This document shows, piece after piece, positions 25,045 to 33,004 of a stretch of 48,313 nt of DNA (the stretch's first letter is position 1; each line of letters starts with the position of its first letter). Below the pieces are notes generated by a model that searched no databases, was not told where the DNA came from, and saw nothing but the letters and a program-made list of their open reading frames with translations. Where the stretch lies: NCBI GenBank assembly GCA_903851415.1, contig CAINOE010000054.1:1-48313 (forward strand), given 5' to 3'. A program made the translations under genes and the position numbers. Source of the stretch: an uncultured Rhodopila sp. GTDB lineage: Bacteria > Pseudomonadota > Alphaproteobacteria > Acetobacterales > Acetobacteraceae.

Positions 25045-25221
25045 CTATCCTGCCCGTGAAAGCGATGCCGGCTCGGAGACCCCGGATGCATCGGCACGAC
25101 TCAACTTCGCCCGCTCTTCCGCCAGCAATTCTTCAAGCAACCGCTGCTCGGCGGGATCGGCGGTCGTGCGAAGCATCTTCTCGAAACGGTTTATATTGCA
25201 TTCTGCAACGAAACGTTCCAT
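25045..25221 (-). CDS. Small helical protein (58 residues)
   Basis: Starting at the ATG of MERFVAECNINRFEKMLRTT, with AGGTGG upstream, the protein continues ADPAEQRLLEELLAEERAKL. Small proteins of this pattern (ERFVAExNIxxFxxxL...TDPxxRxxLxxLLAEExxKL) occur in many copies in rhizobia and relatives and have no known role. The frame is open 14 codons further upstream to 25263, but the conserved part starts here. Confidence 0.65.
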   Translation of the reverse strand: MERFVAECNINRFEKMLRTTADPAEQRLLEELLAEERAKLSRADASGVSEPASLSRAG

Positions 25222-25793
25222 GCGCCACCTGTCAAATTCAACGAAGTGATACGAAATACGCATCCGCGGCGCCGGGCGTGCGGCGGGTCGATCTCAGCCT
25301 ATGCCGGTGCAGCGCCGCCGTGACAATACTCTCGCGGCTGTGATCTTTCCACAGGAAACGACCCGCCGCGAGCGGCAGCGTTCCCCGGGCGCCGCTTGTG
25401 GCCTGCAGTCCTCATCCTGAGCTGCCGCATCCCCGGACTATGACGGGCTTTCTTGGACCCTGCACTGTTCAAACGGCGGCGGCCCTGTGAAGGTCAAAGT
25501 AGCGGGAAGCGCCTCCCGCGGCGCGAAGATTCGAACTGTTTGCGGATCGAGAATTCCCGGACGCAGCGGGCCGGAAGCTCACCAGGCCCGCGATCGTCGG
25601 CCTGATCGCGGATCACGACAGTCAGCGACCGGTGCCTCACGGCGTGCCGATCTCAGCCACCGCCGTTCTCCTTCAGCCTAACCCGGCCGTTCGTTCCGCA
25701 ACCAGGCCGGCGACGTTTCCTTTTCCATCCGCAATCGCGCTGTAATCCCGCCATTTTGTGGCATCACGCTCCACCGCAGTCTAAGGAGCACAC
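25222..25793. other. Intergenic spacer
   Basis: 572 bp without a supportable gene. A GTCCTCATCCTGAGCTG stretch at about 25409-25425 resembles the edge of another family of alphaproteobacterial intergenic repeats. CTAAGGAGCACAC just before 25794 is the ribosome binding site of the epimerase gene. Confidence 0.35.
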
Positions 25794-26765
25794 ATGAACT
25801 GGTCTGGTCGCAAGGTATTCGTCACGGGAGGCGCGGGCTTCCTCGGCTCCAACCTCTGTCACGCCCTGGCGGAACGCGGCGCGCGGGTTACTGCGCTGGA
25901 TGGTTTCCTGTTCGGCGGCGGCGCCAATCCGCGCAATCTCGACGGCGCCGATGTGGAGTTCGTCCGCGGCGACATCCGCGACATCGATCTGCGGCCACTC
26001 TGCGAGGGCGCCGATGTCATCTTCAATCTCGCCGCCCAGACCAGCCACATGGGGGGGCAAGCCGAACCGCTGGCGGACATCGCGGTGAACGCAGTGGCGC
26101 AGGTGCGGCTGATCCAGGCCGCCCGCGAAGCGGCGCCGGACGCGGTGGTGGTGCACGCCTCCACCCGGCAGTTCTACGGCCGGGTGGAAAAACTGCCGGT
26201 GGACGAGAACCAGCCGGTGGCGCCCCCCGACGCCAACGGCGTATCGAAATTCGCCGGCGAGCAGTACTGGATGCTGGAGCATCGCGTCCGCAACCGCCCG
26301 GTCGTCTCACTGCGGCTGACGAACTGCTACGGTCCGCGCCTGCGCATCCGCGACGCGCGGCAGACCTTCCTCGGCATCTGGATACGCTGCGTGCTGGAGG
26401 ACCGCCCGTTCGAGGTCTGGGGCGGCGACCAGTTGCGCGACATGACCTATGTCGACGACGTCACCCGCGCCTTCATCGCCGCGGCCGAGCACAGGGACTG
26501 CCACGGCCGCATCTTCAATATCGGCGGCTCTCCGCCGGCCTCCTTGCACGAGCTGGCGGACATGATGGTGCGCCTGTCCGGCGGCGCCGCGCATTACACG
26601 ACCCGGGAGTTTCCCGCCGACAGGGCGCGGATCGACATCGGCAGCTACCACGCTGATGACCGCGCCTTCCGCGCCGCCTCCGGCTGGGCGCCGCTGGTGG
26701 GCCTGGAAGAGGGCATCGGCCGCACACTGGAATGGTATCGCACCCGCCTGGCAGACTACCTGTGA
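25794..26765 (+). CDS. NAD-dependent nucleotide-sugar epimerase/dehydratase with altered catalytic Tyr
   Basis: A 323-residue extended short-chain dehydrogenase acting on nucleotide sugars. The NAD site is TGGAGFLG (residues 11-18) and the AAQTSHMGG and STRQFYGR segments follow. The YxxxK position reads NGVSK (Asn148 to Lys152), so Asn stands where the catalytic Tyr is expected, while the Lys and the Ser/Thr at 123-124 are kept. The following GPRLRIRDARQTFLGIWIR and FEVWGGDQLRDMTYVDD are typical of a subgroup in which, as far as I recall, Asn at this place recurs. AAGGAG precedes the ATG. The stop overlaps the aminotransferase start, so both act in one amino-sugar or deoxy-sugar pathway, probably for surface polysaccharide. 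Confidence 0.87.
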   Translation: MNWSGRKVFVTGGAGFLGSNLCHALAERGARVTALDGFLFGGGANPRNLDGADVEFVRGDIRDIDLRPLCEGADVIFNLAAQTSHMGGQAEPLADIAVNAVAQVRLIQAAREAAPDAVVVHASTRQFYGRVEKLPVDENQPVAPPDANGVSKFAGEQYWMLEHRVRNRPVVSLRLTNCYGPRLRIRDARQTFLGIWIRCVLEDRPFEVWGGDQLRDMTYVDDVTRAFIAAAEHRDCHGRIFNIGGSPPASLHELADMMVRLSGGAAHYTTREFPADRARIDIGSYHADDRAFRAASGWAPLVGLEEGIGRTLEWYRTRLADYL

Positions 26766-27874
26766 TCCCGCAGGCCAATCCCGGCGCCGGCTATCGCGCG
26801 CTGAAGGCGGAGATCGACGAGGCGGTCGCCAGGGCCCTGGCGTCGGGCTGGTATGTCCTGGGCCAGGAAGGCCGGGCGTTCGAGGCTGAATTCGCCGCCT
26901 GGCTGGGCCTGCCGCACGCTATCGGATGCGGCAACGGCACCGACGCGATCGCCTTATCGCTCCGCGGGCTGGGCGTCGGTCCCGGCCGCTCCGTCGTCAC
27001 CGTGTCGCACACCGCGGTGGCCACGGTTGCCGCGATCGAGATGGCGGGGGCGACGCCGCTGCTGATCGATATCGATCCCGTTCATTACACGATGGACCCG
27101 GATGCGCTGCGCCGCGCGCTGGAAGACCCGCCGCCCGGGGTGCCGCCCATCGGCGCGGTCGTGGTCGTGCATCTGTACGGCCAGCCTGCGGACCTGGATC
27201 GCATCGTGCCGCTGTGCCGCGAGCATAACGTCGCCGTGATCGAGGATTGCGCCCAGGCCCACGGCGCCCGCCTGCACGGACGGCGCGCCGGCACGTTCGG
27301 CGATGCAGCTACGTTCAGCTTTTATCCGACAAAGAACCTCGGGGCTCTGGGCGACGGAGGGGCGGTCGCGGTGCCGGACGCCGATCTGGCCGGACGGATC
27401 GCCGCGTTGCGCCAGTATGGCTGGCGCAAGCACTACATCAGCGACGAGATCGGCGTGAACAGCCGGCTGGACGAACTCCAGGCCGCCATCCTGCGCGTCA
27501 AGCTGGCTCATCTGGATGCCTGCAACGCCAGGCGCCGCGCCATCGCGGCAGCGTATTCCGTCGCGATCGAAGGCGGTCCGCTCGCCGCACCGAACATCCG
27601 CGACGGCGCCGAACCGGTGTTTCATTTGTATGTCGCACGCGCCGCGCAACGCGATGCGGTGCAGGCGCGTCTGAAGGAAGCCGGTATCGGGACGGGAATC
27701 CACTACCCGGTCCCGGTCCACCTCCAGCCCGCCTACGCCGGGCGGATCAAGACCGGGCCGGGCGGCTGCCCGCAAACCGAAGCCGCATCACGGGAGATAC
27801 TGAGCCTGCCGCTGTATCCCGAACTGACGGATGAGCAGGTGGCGGCGGTGTGCGCCGGGTTGCGCGGGTTATAG
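26762..27874 (+). CDS. DegT/DnrJ/EryC1/StrS family PLP aminotransferase
   Basis: A 370-residue PLP-dependent sugar aminotransferase. The GTG at 26762, overlapping the TGA of the epimerase gene, gives the usual N-terminus IPQANPGAGYRALKAEIDEA with ASGWYVLGQEGRAFEAEFA. Family marks are GCGNGTDAIALSLRGLGVG, VIEDCAQAHGA (PLP-ring Asp) and the Schiff-base lysine in FYPTKNLGALGDGG, with the HYPVPVHLQPAY end. Such enzymes transaminate 3- or 4-keto nucleotide sugars, which agrees with the epimerase/dehydratase partner. No glycosyltransferase or N-acyltransferase is adjacent, so the pathway must be completed by genes elsewhere; a dispersed repeat block follows. Confidence 0.92.
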   Translation: MIPQANPGAGYRALKAEIDEAVARALASGWYVLGQEGRAFEAEFAAWLGLPHAIGCGNGTDAIALSLRGLGVGPGRSVVTVSHTAVATVAAIEMAGATPLLIDIDPVHYTMDPDALRRALEDPPPGVPPIGAVVVVHLYGQPADLDRIVPLCREHNVAVIEDCAQAHGARLHGRRAGTFGDAATFSFYPTKNLGALGDGGAVAVPDADLAGRIAALRQYGWRKHYISDEIGVNSRLDELQAAILRVKLAHLDACNARRRAIAAAYSVAIEGGPLAAPNIRDGAEPVFHLYVARAAQRDAVQARLKEAGIGTGIHYPVPVHLQPAYAGRIKTGPGGCPQTEAASREILSLPLYPELTDEQVAAVCAGLRGL

Positions 27875-27884
27875 ACCCCCCGCC

Positions 27885-28206
27885 GTCATGGCCCGGCGAA
27901 GTCCGGGCTGCCGTCCGGGTGTCATGGCCGGACTTGGTCCGGCCATCCACGCCTTTGGTTGGTTCGGCACCGCAAGTCGTGGATGCCCCGGAGAAGCCCC
28001 ATAGCTATCAGGATAAGGGTCAAGCGGGGCAACGGCTTCCACATCACCGGCATGGCCGGGCGTGTCCCGGACATCTTCGAACCGCCGTTGAAGCGCGGAT
28101 GGGCGGGACAAGCCCGGCCATGACGGTGAGGACAGAGCCCGGCCGGCCAAGTCCTTCTTCGCAAGGCCCCTTACCCTGATACCTATGGGGACAAGCCCCG
28201 CCATGA
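27885..28206. repeat. Dispersed palindromic repeat block (copy C)
   Basis: A cluster of several related palindromes. TCATGGCCCGGCGAAGTCCG and GTCATGGCCGGACTTGGTCC occur at 27886-27945. CCCCATAGCTATCAGGATAA at about 27998-28017 is the inverted counterpart of the copy at 88-105, and a third version lies at 28165-28190. GTTGAAGCGCGGATGGGCGG at about 28087-28106 matches copy A at 134-153. The block fills the whole gap between the aminotransferase and the next minus-strand gene, and encodes nothing I can support. Confidence 0.75.
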
Positions 28207-28234
28207 CACAACTGCAGCCGCCCGCGAGGGACAC

Positions 28235-28624
28235 CTACAGCCCCTCGGCCGCCGTCGACGCGATCGCCGCCTGGATCGCCTGCAGGCAGGCGGCGCGATC
28301 ACCGGCACTCAGAGCCTGAAGCGCCTGCGAAATCTGGCCGACGGCGGGGTCTTTGCTCGGGTCGTGCGTCTGGCCCAGCGGCACCGAGCGGTCCAGCAAC
28401 CGGGTCTGCGCCATCTCCAGCGACTCCTCCGCCTGCCCCTTGCGGCCGGCGGCCAAAGCGCCTTGAGCGGCACGCAAAAGATCCGACGGCTTCGCATTCT
28501 CCGGCAGGTCCGGTGCCGGCAGGGCCGACCGGATGATCCGCGGCTTATTGTCCGTCGCCGGCTGAGCCGAGGCGGCCAGTGGCAGGGACGCCACCATGGC
28601 GGCGGCAAAAACAAGACTACGCAT
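28235..28624 (-). CDS. Periplasmic hypothetical protein (129 residues)
   Basis: The ATG at 28624, with GAGAGG upstream, gives a clear signal peptide MRSLVFAAAMVASLPLAASA. The mature part is helical: PENAKPSDLLRAAQGALAAG, KGQAEESLEMAQTRLLDRSV, then QISQALQALSAGDRAACLQA. This pattern of two helical pairs, with one Cys, resembles TPR-like repeats of small periplasmic proteins in Acetobacteraceae, but no named family is recognised. It lies 99 bp downstream of the acyltransferase gene on the same strand and may have its own promoter. The frame extends upstream to 28696 without a signal-like start. Confidence 0.72.
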   Translation of the reverse strand: MRSLVFAAAMVASLPLAASAQPATDNKPRIIRSALPAPDLPENAKPSDLLRAAQGALAAGRKGQAEESLEMAQTRLLDRSVPLGQTHDPSKDPAVGQISQALQALSAGDRAACLQAIQAAIASTAAEGL

Positions 28625-28723
28625 GGTACGTGCACCTCTCAGGCAACTGTTCGGTCGATAAATGGGTGCGCCGCCGGTGTGCCAAAACGACGGCACGATC
28701 GGGGTGCCAATAGTTGAAGTTTG

Positions 28724-29617
28724 TTAACGCCAGCGCCGGTGGAACCACAAATACTGCCCTGGGTTTTCCCGCACCCACCCCTCGACGACCGACGTGATCA
28801 TCTGGGTCGTCGCCGGCACGTCCACTTTGCCGTCCGCACCGCGCGGCAGCTCGTACGGACCGGTGGCCTCGATGCGGAACTTGCGCCCGGGCAGGCGGAT
28901 CACCCGCACGCCGACGACCGGGCAATCGAACTGCCGCGCGAGCCGGGCGATCGATGGGTTGGCCTTGCAGCGGCGGCCAAAGAACGTGACATCAACGCCG
29001 CGGGAGAAATGCTGATCCACCAGCATGCCCAGGTGCTCGCCGACGCTCAGCGCCGCCGCCATCTCCACCGCGGCCTGCGCCCGCGTGCGGATCAGGCGCC
29101 CCATCAGCGGGGCGCGGATGCGGGCGATCTCGTTGGCGACCGCCTTGTTGTTCGGCATCCGGTACACGACCGCCGAGGGCAGCCCATGCGCCGCGGCGGC
29201 GATCGCCGGCAGCTCCCAGTTCGCCAGATGCGCGGCGAAGACCAGCGCCGGCTTGCCGTCGTCTCGCAGCATCTCGAACATCGGCACGTCGTCGGTCTGG
29301 ATGCGCCCGGTGTTGGGATGGTCAACGTCGAAGTCCCAGATCCGCGCCATGTGCACGTATTCACCTGCGACCCGGCCCAGATTGTCCCAGGAGTCCTTCA
29401 GGGTCTGTTTGATCCAGGCATCGTCCTTATCCGGAAACGCGGCACGCAGATTGGCGAGGCCGATCTTGTGGGCCGGCAGCAACGGACCGAACCGCCGGGC
29501 GACAAGGGCCGCGAAATCGGCCGCGCGATCAGGATCGGCTCGCCGCAGCAGCCGGATCAGCCGCTTGACCGCGCGCCCGAGCAGGCGGTCGCCATACAGG
29601 ATCAGGTGCCGCCGCAT
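28724..29617 (-). CDS. lpxL: Lipid A biosynthesis lauroyl/VLCFA acyltransferase (LpxL/LpxXL family)
   Basis: A 297-residue inner-membrane-associated acyltransferase that adds a secondary acyl chain to lipid A. The HX4E catalytic motif is FAAHLANWE (His130, Glu135), followed by the MLVDQHFSRGVDVTFFGR segment with the conserved DQ pair and the C-terminal PGQYLWFHRRWR. It lacks a long N-terminal transmembrane helix, but has a basic amphipathic start (KRLIRLLRRAD). It begins 4 bp after the zinc-type dehydrogenase gene; the same dehydrogenase-acyltransferase order closes the acpXL cluster of rhizobia, which transfers a 27-hydroxy-C28 chain, so an LpxXL-like role is possible. Confidence 0.87.
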   Translation of the reverse strand: MRRHLILYGDRLLGRAVKRLIRLLRRADPDRAADFAALVARRFGPLLPAHKIGLANLRAAFPDKDDAWIKQTLKDSWDNLGRVAGEYVHMARIWDFDVDHPNTGRIQTDDVPMFEMLRDDGKPALVFAAHLANWELPAIAAAAHGLPSAVVYRMPNNKAVANEIARIRAPLMGRLIRTRAQAAVEMAAALSVGEHLGMLVDQHFSRGVDVTFFGRRCKANPSIARLARQFDCPVVGVRVIRLPGRKFRIEATGPYELPRGADGKVDVPATTQMITSVVEGWVRENPGQYLWFHRRWR

Positions 29618-29621
29618 GGGA

Positions 29622-30662
29622 TCAGAGTTCGATCAGCAGCTTGCCGAACACGTCGCGGCTTTCCAGCCGGGCGAGACCCGCCTCGAAATCCGCCAGCCCG
29701 TAGACCGTGTCGATCACCGGCTTCACGCCGGAAGCGATCCGGTCCAGCGCCCGCCCGACCGCGGACAAGGGCGAGCCGAACGAGCCGATGATGCGGTACT
29801 GCTGCTGAAACAACTGCATCAGGTTGATGCTGCCGGTGGGGCCGGAGGTGGCGCCGCAGGTCACCAGCCGCCCGCCGCGCTTCATCGACAGCAGCGACCC
29901 CGCCCAGGTGTCGGCGCCGGTATGCTCGAACACGACATCCACGCCTTTCTTGGCGGTCAGCTTGCGCACCACGCCCTCGAACCGGTCCTCCCGGTAGTTG
30001 ATCACGTGATCCGCCCCGAGCGCCCTGGCTTTCTCGGCCTTATCAGCCGAACCGACCGTGGTGATGACGGTGCAGCCGAGCGATTTGGCGATGCGGATGG
30101 CGATGCTGCCGATGCCGGAGCCGCCGGCATGCACCAGCACCGTCTCGCCGGGTTCAAGCTGGGCATTGTCGAACAGCATGTGCTCGACGGTGCCATAGGC
30201 GACAGCGACGCAGGCGGCATCCTGCAGGCTGACCGCATCGGGAATCTTCACCAGCAGCCGGGCAGGGTGGTTGGTGAGGTCCTGCGCGAACCCGTCGACA
30301 TGGAAGCCGCGCACGCCGGCGACGTTCTCGCACAGATTATCCCGGCCGCTCCGGCAGGCCGGACAGATGCCGCAGGTGAGGGCGGAGTAGGGGACCACCC
30401 GGTCGCCGGGCTGCACGTTGGTAACGCCTTCTCCGACGGCGGCGACCTCGCACGCCGATTCCGCCCCGACCGTCAGCGGATACAGTCGCTTGGCGAAGGC
30501 CATGCCGCGGAAGCCCCACACGTCGATGTGGTTGAGGCCGACGACGCGGACCCGGAGCTGCACCTCCTGCGCGCCAGGCGGCGGCGGGGCGTCCAACTCC
30601 GTCACGGCAACCTGCCGATCGGCGAGAAGCTGGAGCGCGCGGTTTACAGCCGGTGATGGCAT
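29622..30662 (-). CDS. Zinc-type alcohol dehydrogenase / quinone oxidoreductase-like protein
   Basis: A 346-residue medium-chain dehydrogenase/reductase. Four cysteines (97, 100, 103, 111 in CGICPACRSGRDNLC) form the structural zinc lobe, and the Rossmann fingerprint is HAGGSGIGSIAIRIAKSLGC. The catalytic zinc cysteine of classical alcohol dehydrogenases is replaced by Asn in GLNHIDVWG, as in quinone oxidoreductase-like members, so the second zinc is doubtful. It lies 4 bp upstream of the lipid A acyltransferase gene, the order of the rhizobial very-long-chain fatty acid cluster, where this dehydrogenase accompanies AcpXL, FabZXL and FabF-type synthases. None of those other genes is next to it here. 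Confidence 0.88.
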   Translation of the reverse strand: MPSPAVNRALQLLADRQVAVTELDAPPPPGAQEVQLRVRVVGLNHIDVWGFRGMAFAKRLYPLTVGAESACEVAAVGEGVTNVQPGDRVVPYSALTCGICPACRSGRDNLCENVAGVRGFHVDGFAQDLTNHPARLLVKIPDAVSLQDAACVAVAYGTVEHMLFDNAQLEPGETVLVHAGGSGIGSIAIRIAKSLGCTVITTVGSADKAEKARALGADHVINYREDRFEGVVRKLTAKKGVDVVFEHTGADTWAGSLLSMKRGGRLVTCGATSGPTGSINLMQLFQQQYRIIGSFGSPLSAVGRALDRIASGVKPVIDTVYGLADFEAGLARLESRDVFGKLLIEL

Positions 30663-30785
30663 GGTGCGGAGAGTCCTGGTTGGTTCATGCCTGCCCAGTA
30701 AGCAGGCTTGGCGCCCGGGGCAATCCCCGTCGTGGTTTCAGCCGCGGCGGACGGTTGTTAACCATTTGTTCAGACGCCGGGGTGC

Positions 30786-30824
30786 ATAAAGAAAAAGCCG
30801 GCTCGGGATTGGCCCGGCCGGCTT
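30786..30824 (-). terminator. Rho-independent terminator on the minus strand
   Basis: AAGCCGGC at 30795-30802 pairs with GCCGGCTT at 30817-30824, and inside it CGGG (30804-30807) pairs with CCCG (30813-30816) around an ATTGG loop. Read on the minus strand the stem is followed by TTTTTCTTTATG, a good T-tract. No minus-strand gene ending just upstream was found, so it either ends an unrecognised transcript from 30825-31153 or acts as an attenuator in the leader of the dehydrogenase-lpxL operon, 124 bases before the dehydrogenase start. Confidence 0.65.
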
Positions 30825-30842
30825 ACTCGAGGAGAAATTGTG

Positions 30843-30923
30843 ATGCCTTACCATCGCAACCTCTTGCCCAGGATACTGGTGAAGATTGGCGTCAAAGTCA
30901 AGATAACCGTCATCCGAAAGTAA
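30843..30923 (+). CDS. Possible 26-residue cationic peptide
   Basis: A short frame starts at an ATG with GAGGAG 8 bases upstream and ends in TAA. It encodes an amphipathic, strongly basic peptide (MPYHRNLLPR, then an alternating Ile/Val/Lys segment ending IRK) with nine basic and no acidic residues. It follows directly the hairpin at 30795-30824. It could be a small membrane-active protein, a leader peptide or chance; no family is known to me. The remainder of the 490-bp gap 30663-31153 shows nothing else apart from the hairpin and a TTAACCAT half-site at about 30757. Confidence 0.35.
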   Translation: MPYHRNLLPRILVKIGVKVKITVIRK

Positions 30924-31153
30924 GAGGTCGGCTGGCTCGCTTGCGGGCCGGCCGCTTCTCGGGGCTGCCGCCGGAATCGCCGGGTCTGAGGGGCGCAGGT
31001 AGGAAGTCAAATGCGGCAAAATACTGTCGTATGTTGGAACCGCCTGCAACCGTCTTCCGGATGACGATGTTTTGTTGATCCGTGACCGTGCTTGCCAGGT
31101 CCCGGCCGCCCGCCTACCGTCCGGGAAGCTGCCAATCCGGAGGACGTGCCGCC

Positions 31154-31594
31154 ATGAAAATCCTCGTCATTCAGGGCGCCGGCATGAACATGCGCGGCAA
31201 GACGCAGACCGAGATATTCGGCACGATGACCCTCGACGAGTACAACCGGCACATACAGGAATACGCCGCCGAACTGGATGTCGAGGTGGAGATCTTCCAC
31301 TCCAACATCGAAGGCGAGGTTATCAACCGCCTGTATCAGGCGAACGACCAGGGCTTCGGCGGCGCGCTGGTCAACCCGGCCGGGTTCTCGCGCGGCTATC
31401 CGGCGCTGACGGCCGCGATCAGCCAGGTGTCGTTCCCGGTGATCGAGGTGCACATCTCCAACCCGGTACGGCGCGGGCCGGTGTCGGACACCGCCGCGGT
31501 CAGCCTGGGCATGGTCACGGGGTTTGGCGTCCTTGGCTACTACCTGGGCCTGCGCGGCCTGCGCGGCCTGCGCGATACGGCCGGGCGCGCTTAG
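31154..31594 (+). CDS. Type II dehydroquinase-fold protein lacking catalytic residues
   Basis: A 146-residue protein with the flavodoxin-like fold of type II 3-dehydroquinate dehydratase: MKILVIQGAGMNMRG, EIFGTMTLDEYN, IFHSNIEGEVINRLYQA, LVNPAGFSRGYPAL and PVIEVHISN align with AroQ throughout. Against the mycobacterial enzyme, catalytic Tyr24 is Phe22, Arg19 is Thr17, the His of the THTS motif is Arg80, and Arg112 is Ser111, while Asn74 and His100 are kept. Dehydratase activity is therefore unlikely. The tail ends in a repeated LRGLRGLR. It lies upstream of an ABC substrate-binding protein gene (124-bp gap), so a role with a transported compound is possible. Confidence 0.78.
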   Translation: MKILVIQGAGMNMRGKTQTEIFGTMTLDEYNRHIQEYAAELDVEVEIFHSNIEGEVINRLYQANDQGFGGALVNPAGFSRGYPALTAAISQVSFPVIEVHISNPVRRGPVSDTAAVSLGMVTGFGVLGYYLGLRGLRGLRDTAGRA

Positions 31595-31718
31595 TTCGCG
31601 GACTGTTCCGTGCTGAAAGTCCAACAAAACAGGCGCTCGAACGCCGCCATGGGGGACTGCTTGACCGTTCCGTTTGCCGGTGTCATCAGCCTTGTGCCCT
31701 CAGAATAAGGAAACGACC

Positions 31719-32945
31719 ATGGCCATCACCCGACGCACCGTGCTGGGCACCGCTGCCGCTGCAGCCACACTGCCGTCGATCCGGGCGCGCGCGCAAACCC
31801 CCACCATCAAGATCGGCGTTCTCGGCGATCAATCCGGCGTCTATCGCGACCTCAGCGGACCGGTCGCCGTCGCCGCGGTCAAGCTCGCGGTTGCCGATTC
31901 GAAAGCCGCCGGACGGGACATCGCCGTCGAGGTGATCGCCGGCGACCATCAGAACAAGCCTGATATCGGCGCCGCCCTGGCCCGCCAGTGGATCCAGCGC
32001 GACGGCGTCGACATGATCACCGACACGCCGAACAGCGCGGTCGCCCTGGCGGTGTCCGGCGTCTGCAAGGAGCTGGACAAGGCGTTCGTCAACTCACCCG
32101 CCGCGACAGCCGATCTGACGGGGCCGCAATGCGCGCCAACGACGGTGCACTGGACGATGGATACCTGGATGCTGGCGCATTCCACCGGAGCGGCCATGGT
32201 CAAGACCGGCGGCGACACGTGGTATTTCATCACTGCCGACTACGCCTTCGGCCACGCCCTGGAGCGTGACACCGCCAACTTCGTCACCAAGGCCGGCGGC
32301 AAGGTGCTGGGCAATGTGCTGGTGCCGCTCGGCAACTCCGATTTCTCGTCATTTCTCATACAGGCCCAGTCGAGCGGCGCCAAGGTCATCGGCATGGCCA
32401 ATGCCGGCGCCGACACGGTGAACACGATCAAGCAGGCGGGCGAGTTCGGCATCATCAAGGCCGGGTTGAAGCTCGCCGGCCTGCTGGTGTTCATCAGCGA
32501 CGTGCATGCGCTCGGCTTGCAGACCGCGCAGGGGATCGTCGTGTCCAACACGTTCTACTGGGACCGCGACGACCGCACCCGCGCGTTCAGCAAGCGATTG
32601 CAGCCGGGCATCGGCACGGCCCGGGCCGGCATGGGCCAGGCCGGATGCTATGGCGGCACCTTCCACTACCTGAAGGCGGTCGCCGCGCTGGGCGTGGCCG
32701 AGGCAAAGAAAAGCGGCGCCGCAACGGTGGCGCGGATGAAGGCGATCCCGACGGATGACGACTGCTTCGGCCCGGGGACGATCCGTGCGGACGGGCGAGC
32801 GCTGCATCCGGTCTACCTGTACGAAGTCAAAAGCCCGGCCGAGAGCAAGTACGACTGGGATTATTACAAGCTGCTCGCAACCACGCCCGCGGCGGAAGGC
32901 TTCCGGCCGTTGCAGGACGGCAACTGCCCGCTGGTCCACGCCTGA
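31719..32945 (+). CDS. ABC transporter substrate-binding protein, branched-chain amino acid type
   Basis: A 408-residue periplasmic binding protein of the Leu/Ile/Val receptor class (Peripla_BP_6). The ATG at 31719 yields a twin-arginine-type signal TRRTVLGTAAAAATLPSIRA with an ARA cleavage site. The mature domain begins PTIKIGVLGDQSGVYRDLSG, followed by DHQNKPDIGAALARQWIQRD and the ligand region DTWYFITADYAFGHALERDT. Such receptors also bind aromatic acids and other carboxylates, especially in alphaproteobacteria where single receptor genes are scattered. No permease or ATPase gene is adjacent. The dehydroquinase-fold gene upstream and cupin gene downstream on the same strand may be functionally linked. 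Confidence 0.9.
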   Translation: MAITRRTVLGTAAAAATLPSIRARAQTPTIKIGVLGDQSGVYRDLSGPVAVAAVKLAVADSKAAGRDIAVEVIAGDHQNKPDIGAALARQWIQRDGVDMITDTPNSAVALAVSGVCKELDKAFVNSPAATADLTGPQCAPTTVHWTMDTWMLAHSTGAAMVKTGGDTWYFITADYAFGHALERDTANFVTKAGGKVLGNVLVPLGNSDFSSFLIQAQSSGAKVIGMANAGADTVNTIKQAGEFGIIKAGLKLAGLLVFISDVHALGLQTAQGIVVSNTFYWDRDDRTRAFSKRLQPGIGTARAGMGQAGCYGGTFHYLKAVAALGVAEAKKSGAATVARMKAIPTDDDCFGPGTIRADGRALHPVYLYEVKSPAESKYDWDYYKLLATTPAAEGFRPLQDGNCPLVHA

Positions 32946-33004
32946 CCCGATAGAGACATCACCGACGTCAGCCGGTAGCCTTCCGGCCGAACCGGGAGGC
33001 TGCC

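Noticed and set aside
31154..31594. Annotation as aroQ (3-dehydroquinate dehydratase)
   Set aside because: Four catalytic or substrate-binding residues are replaced, so the functional name is not justified despite the fold.
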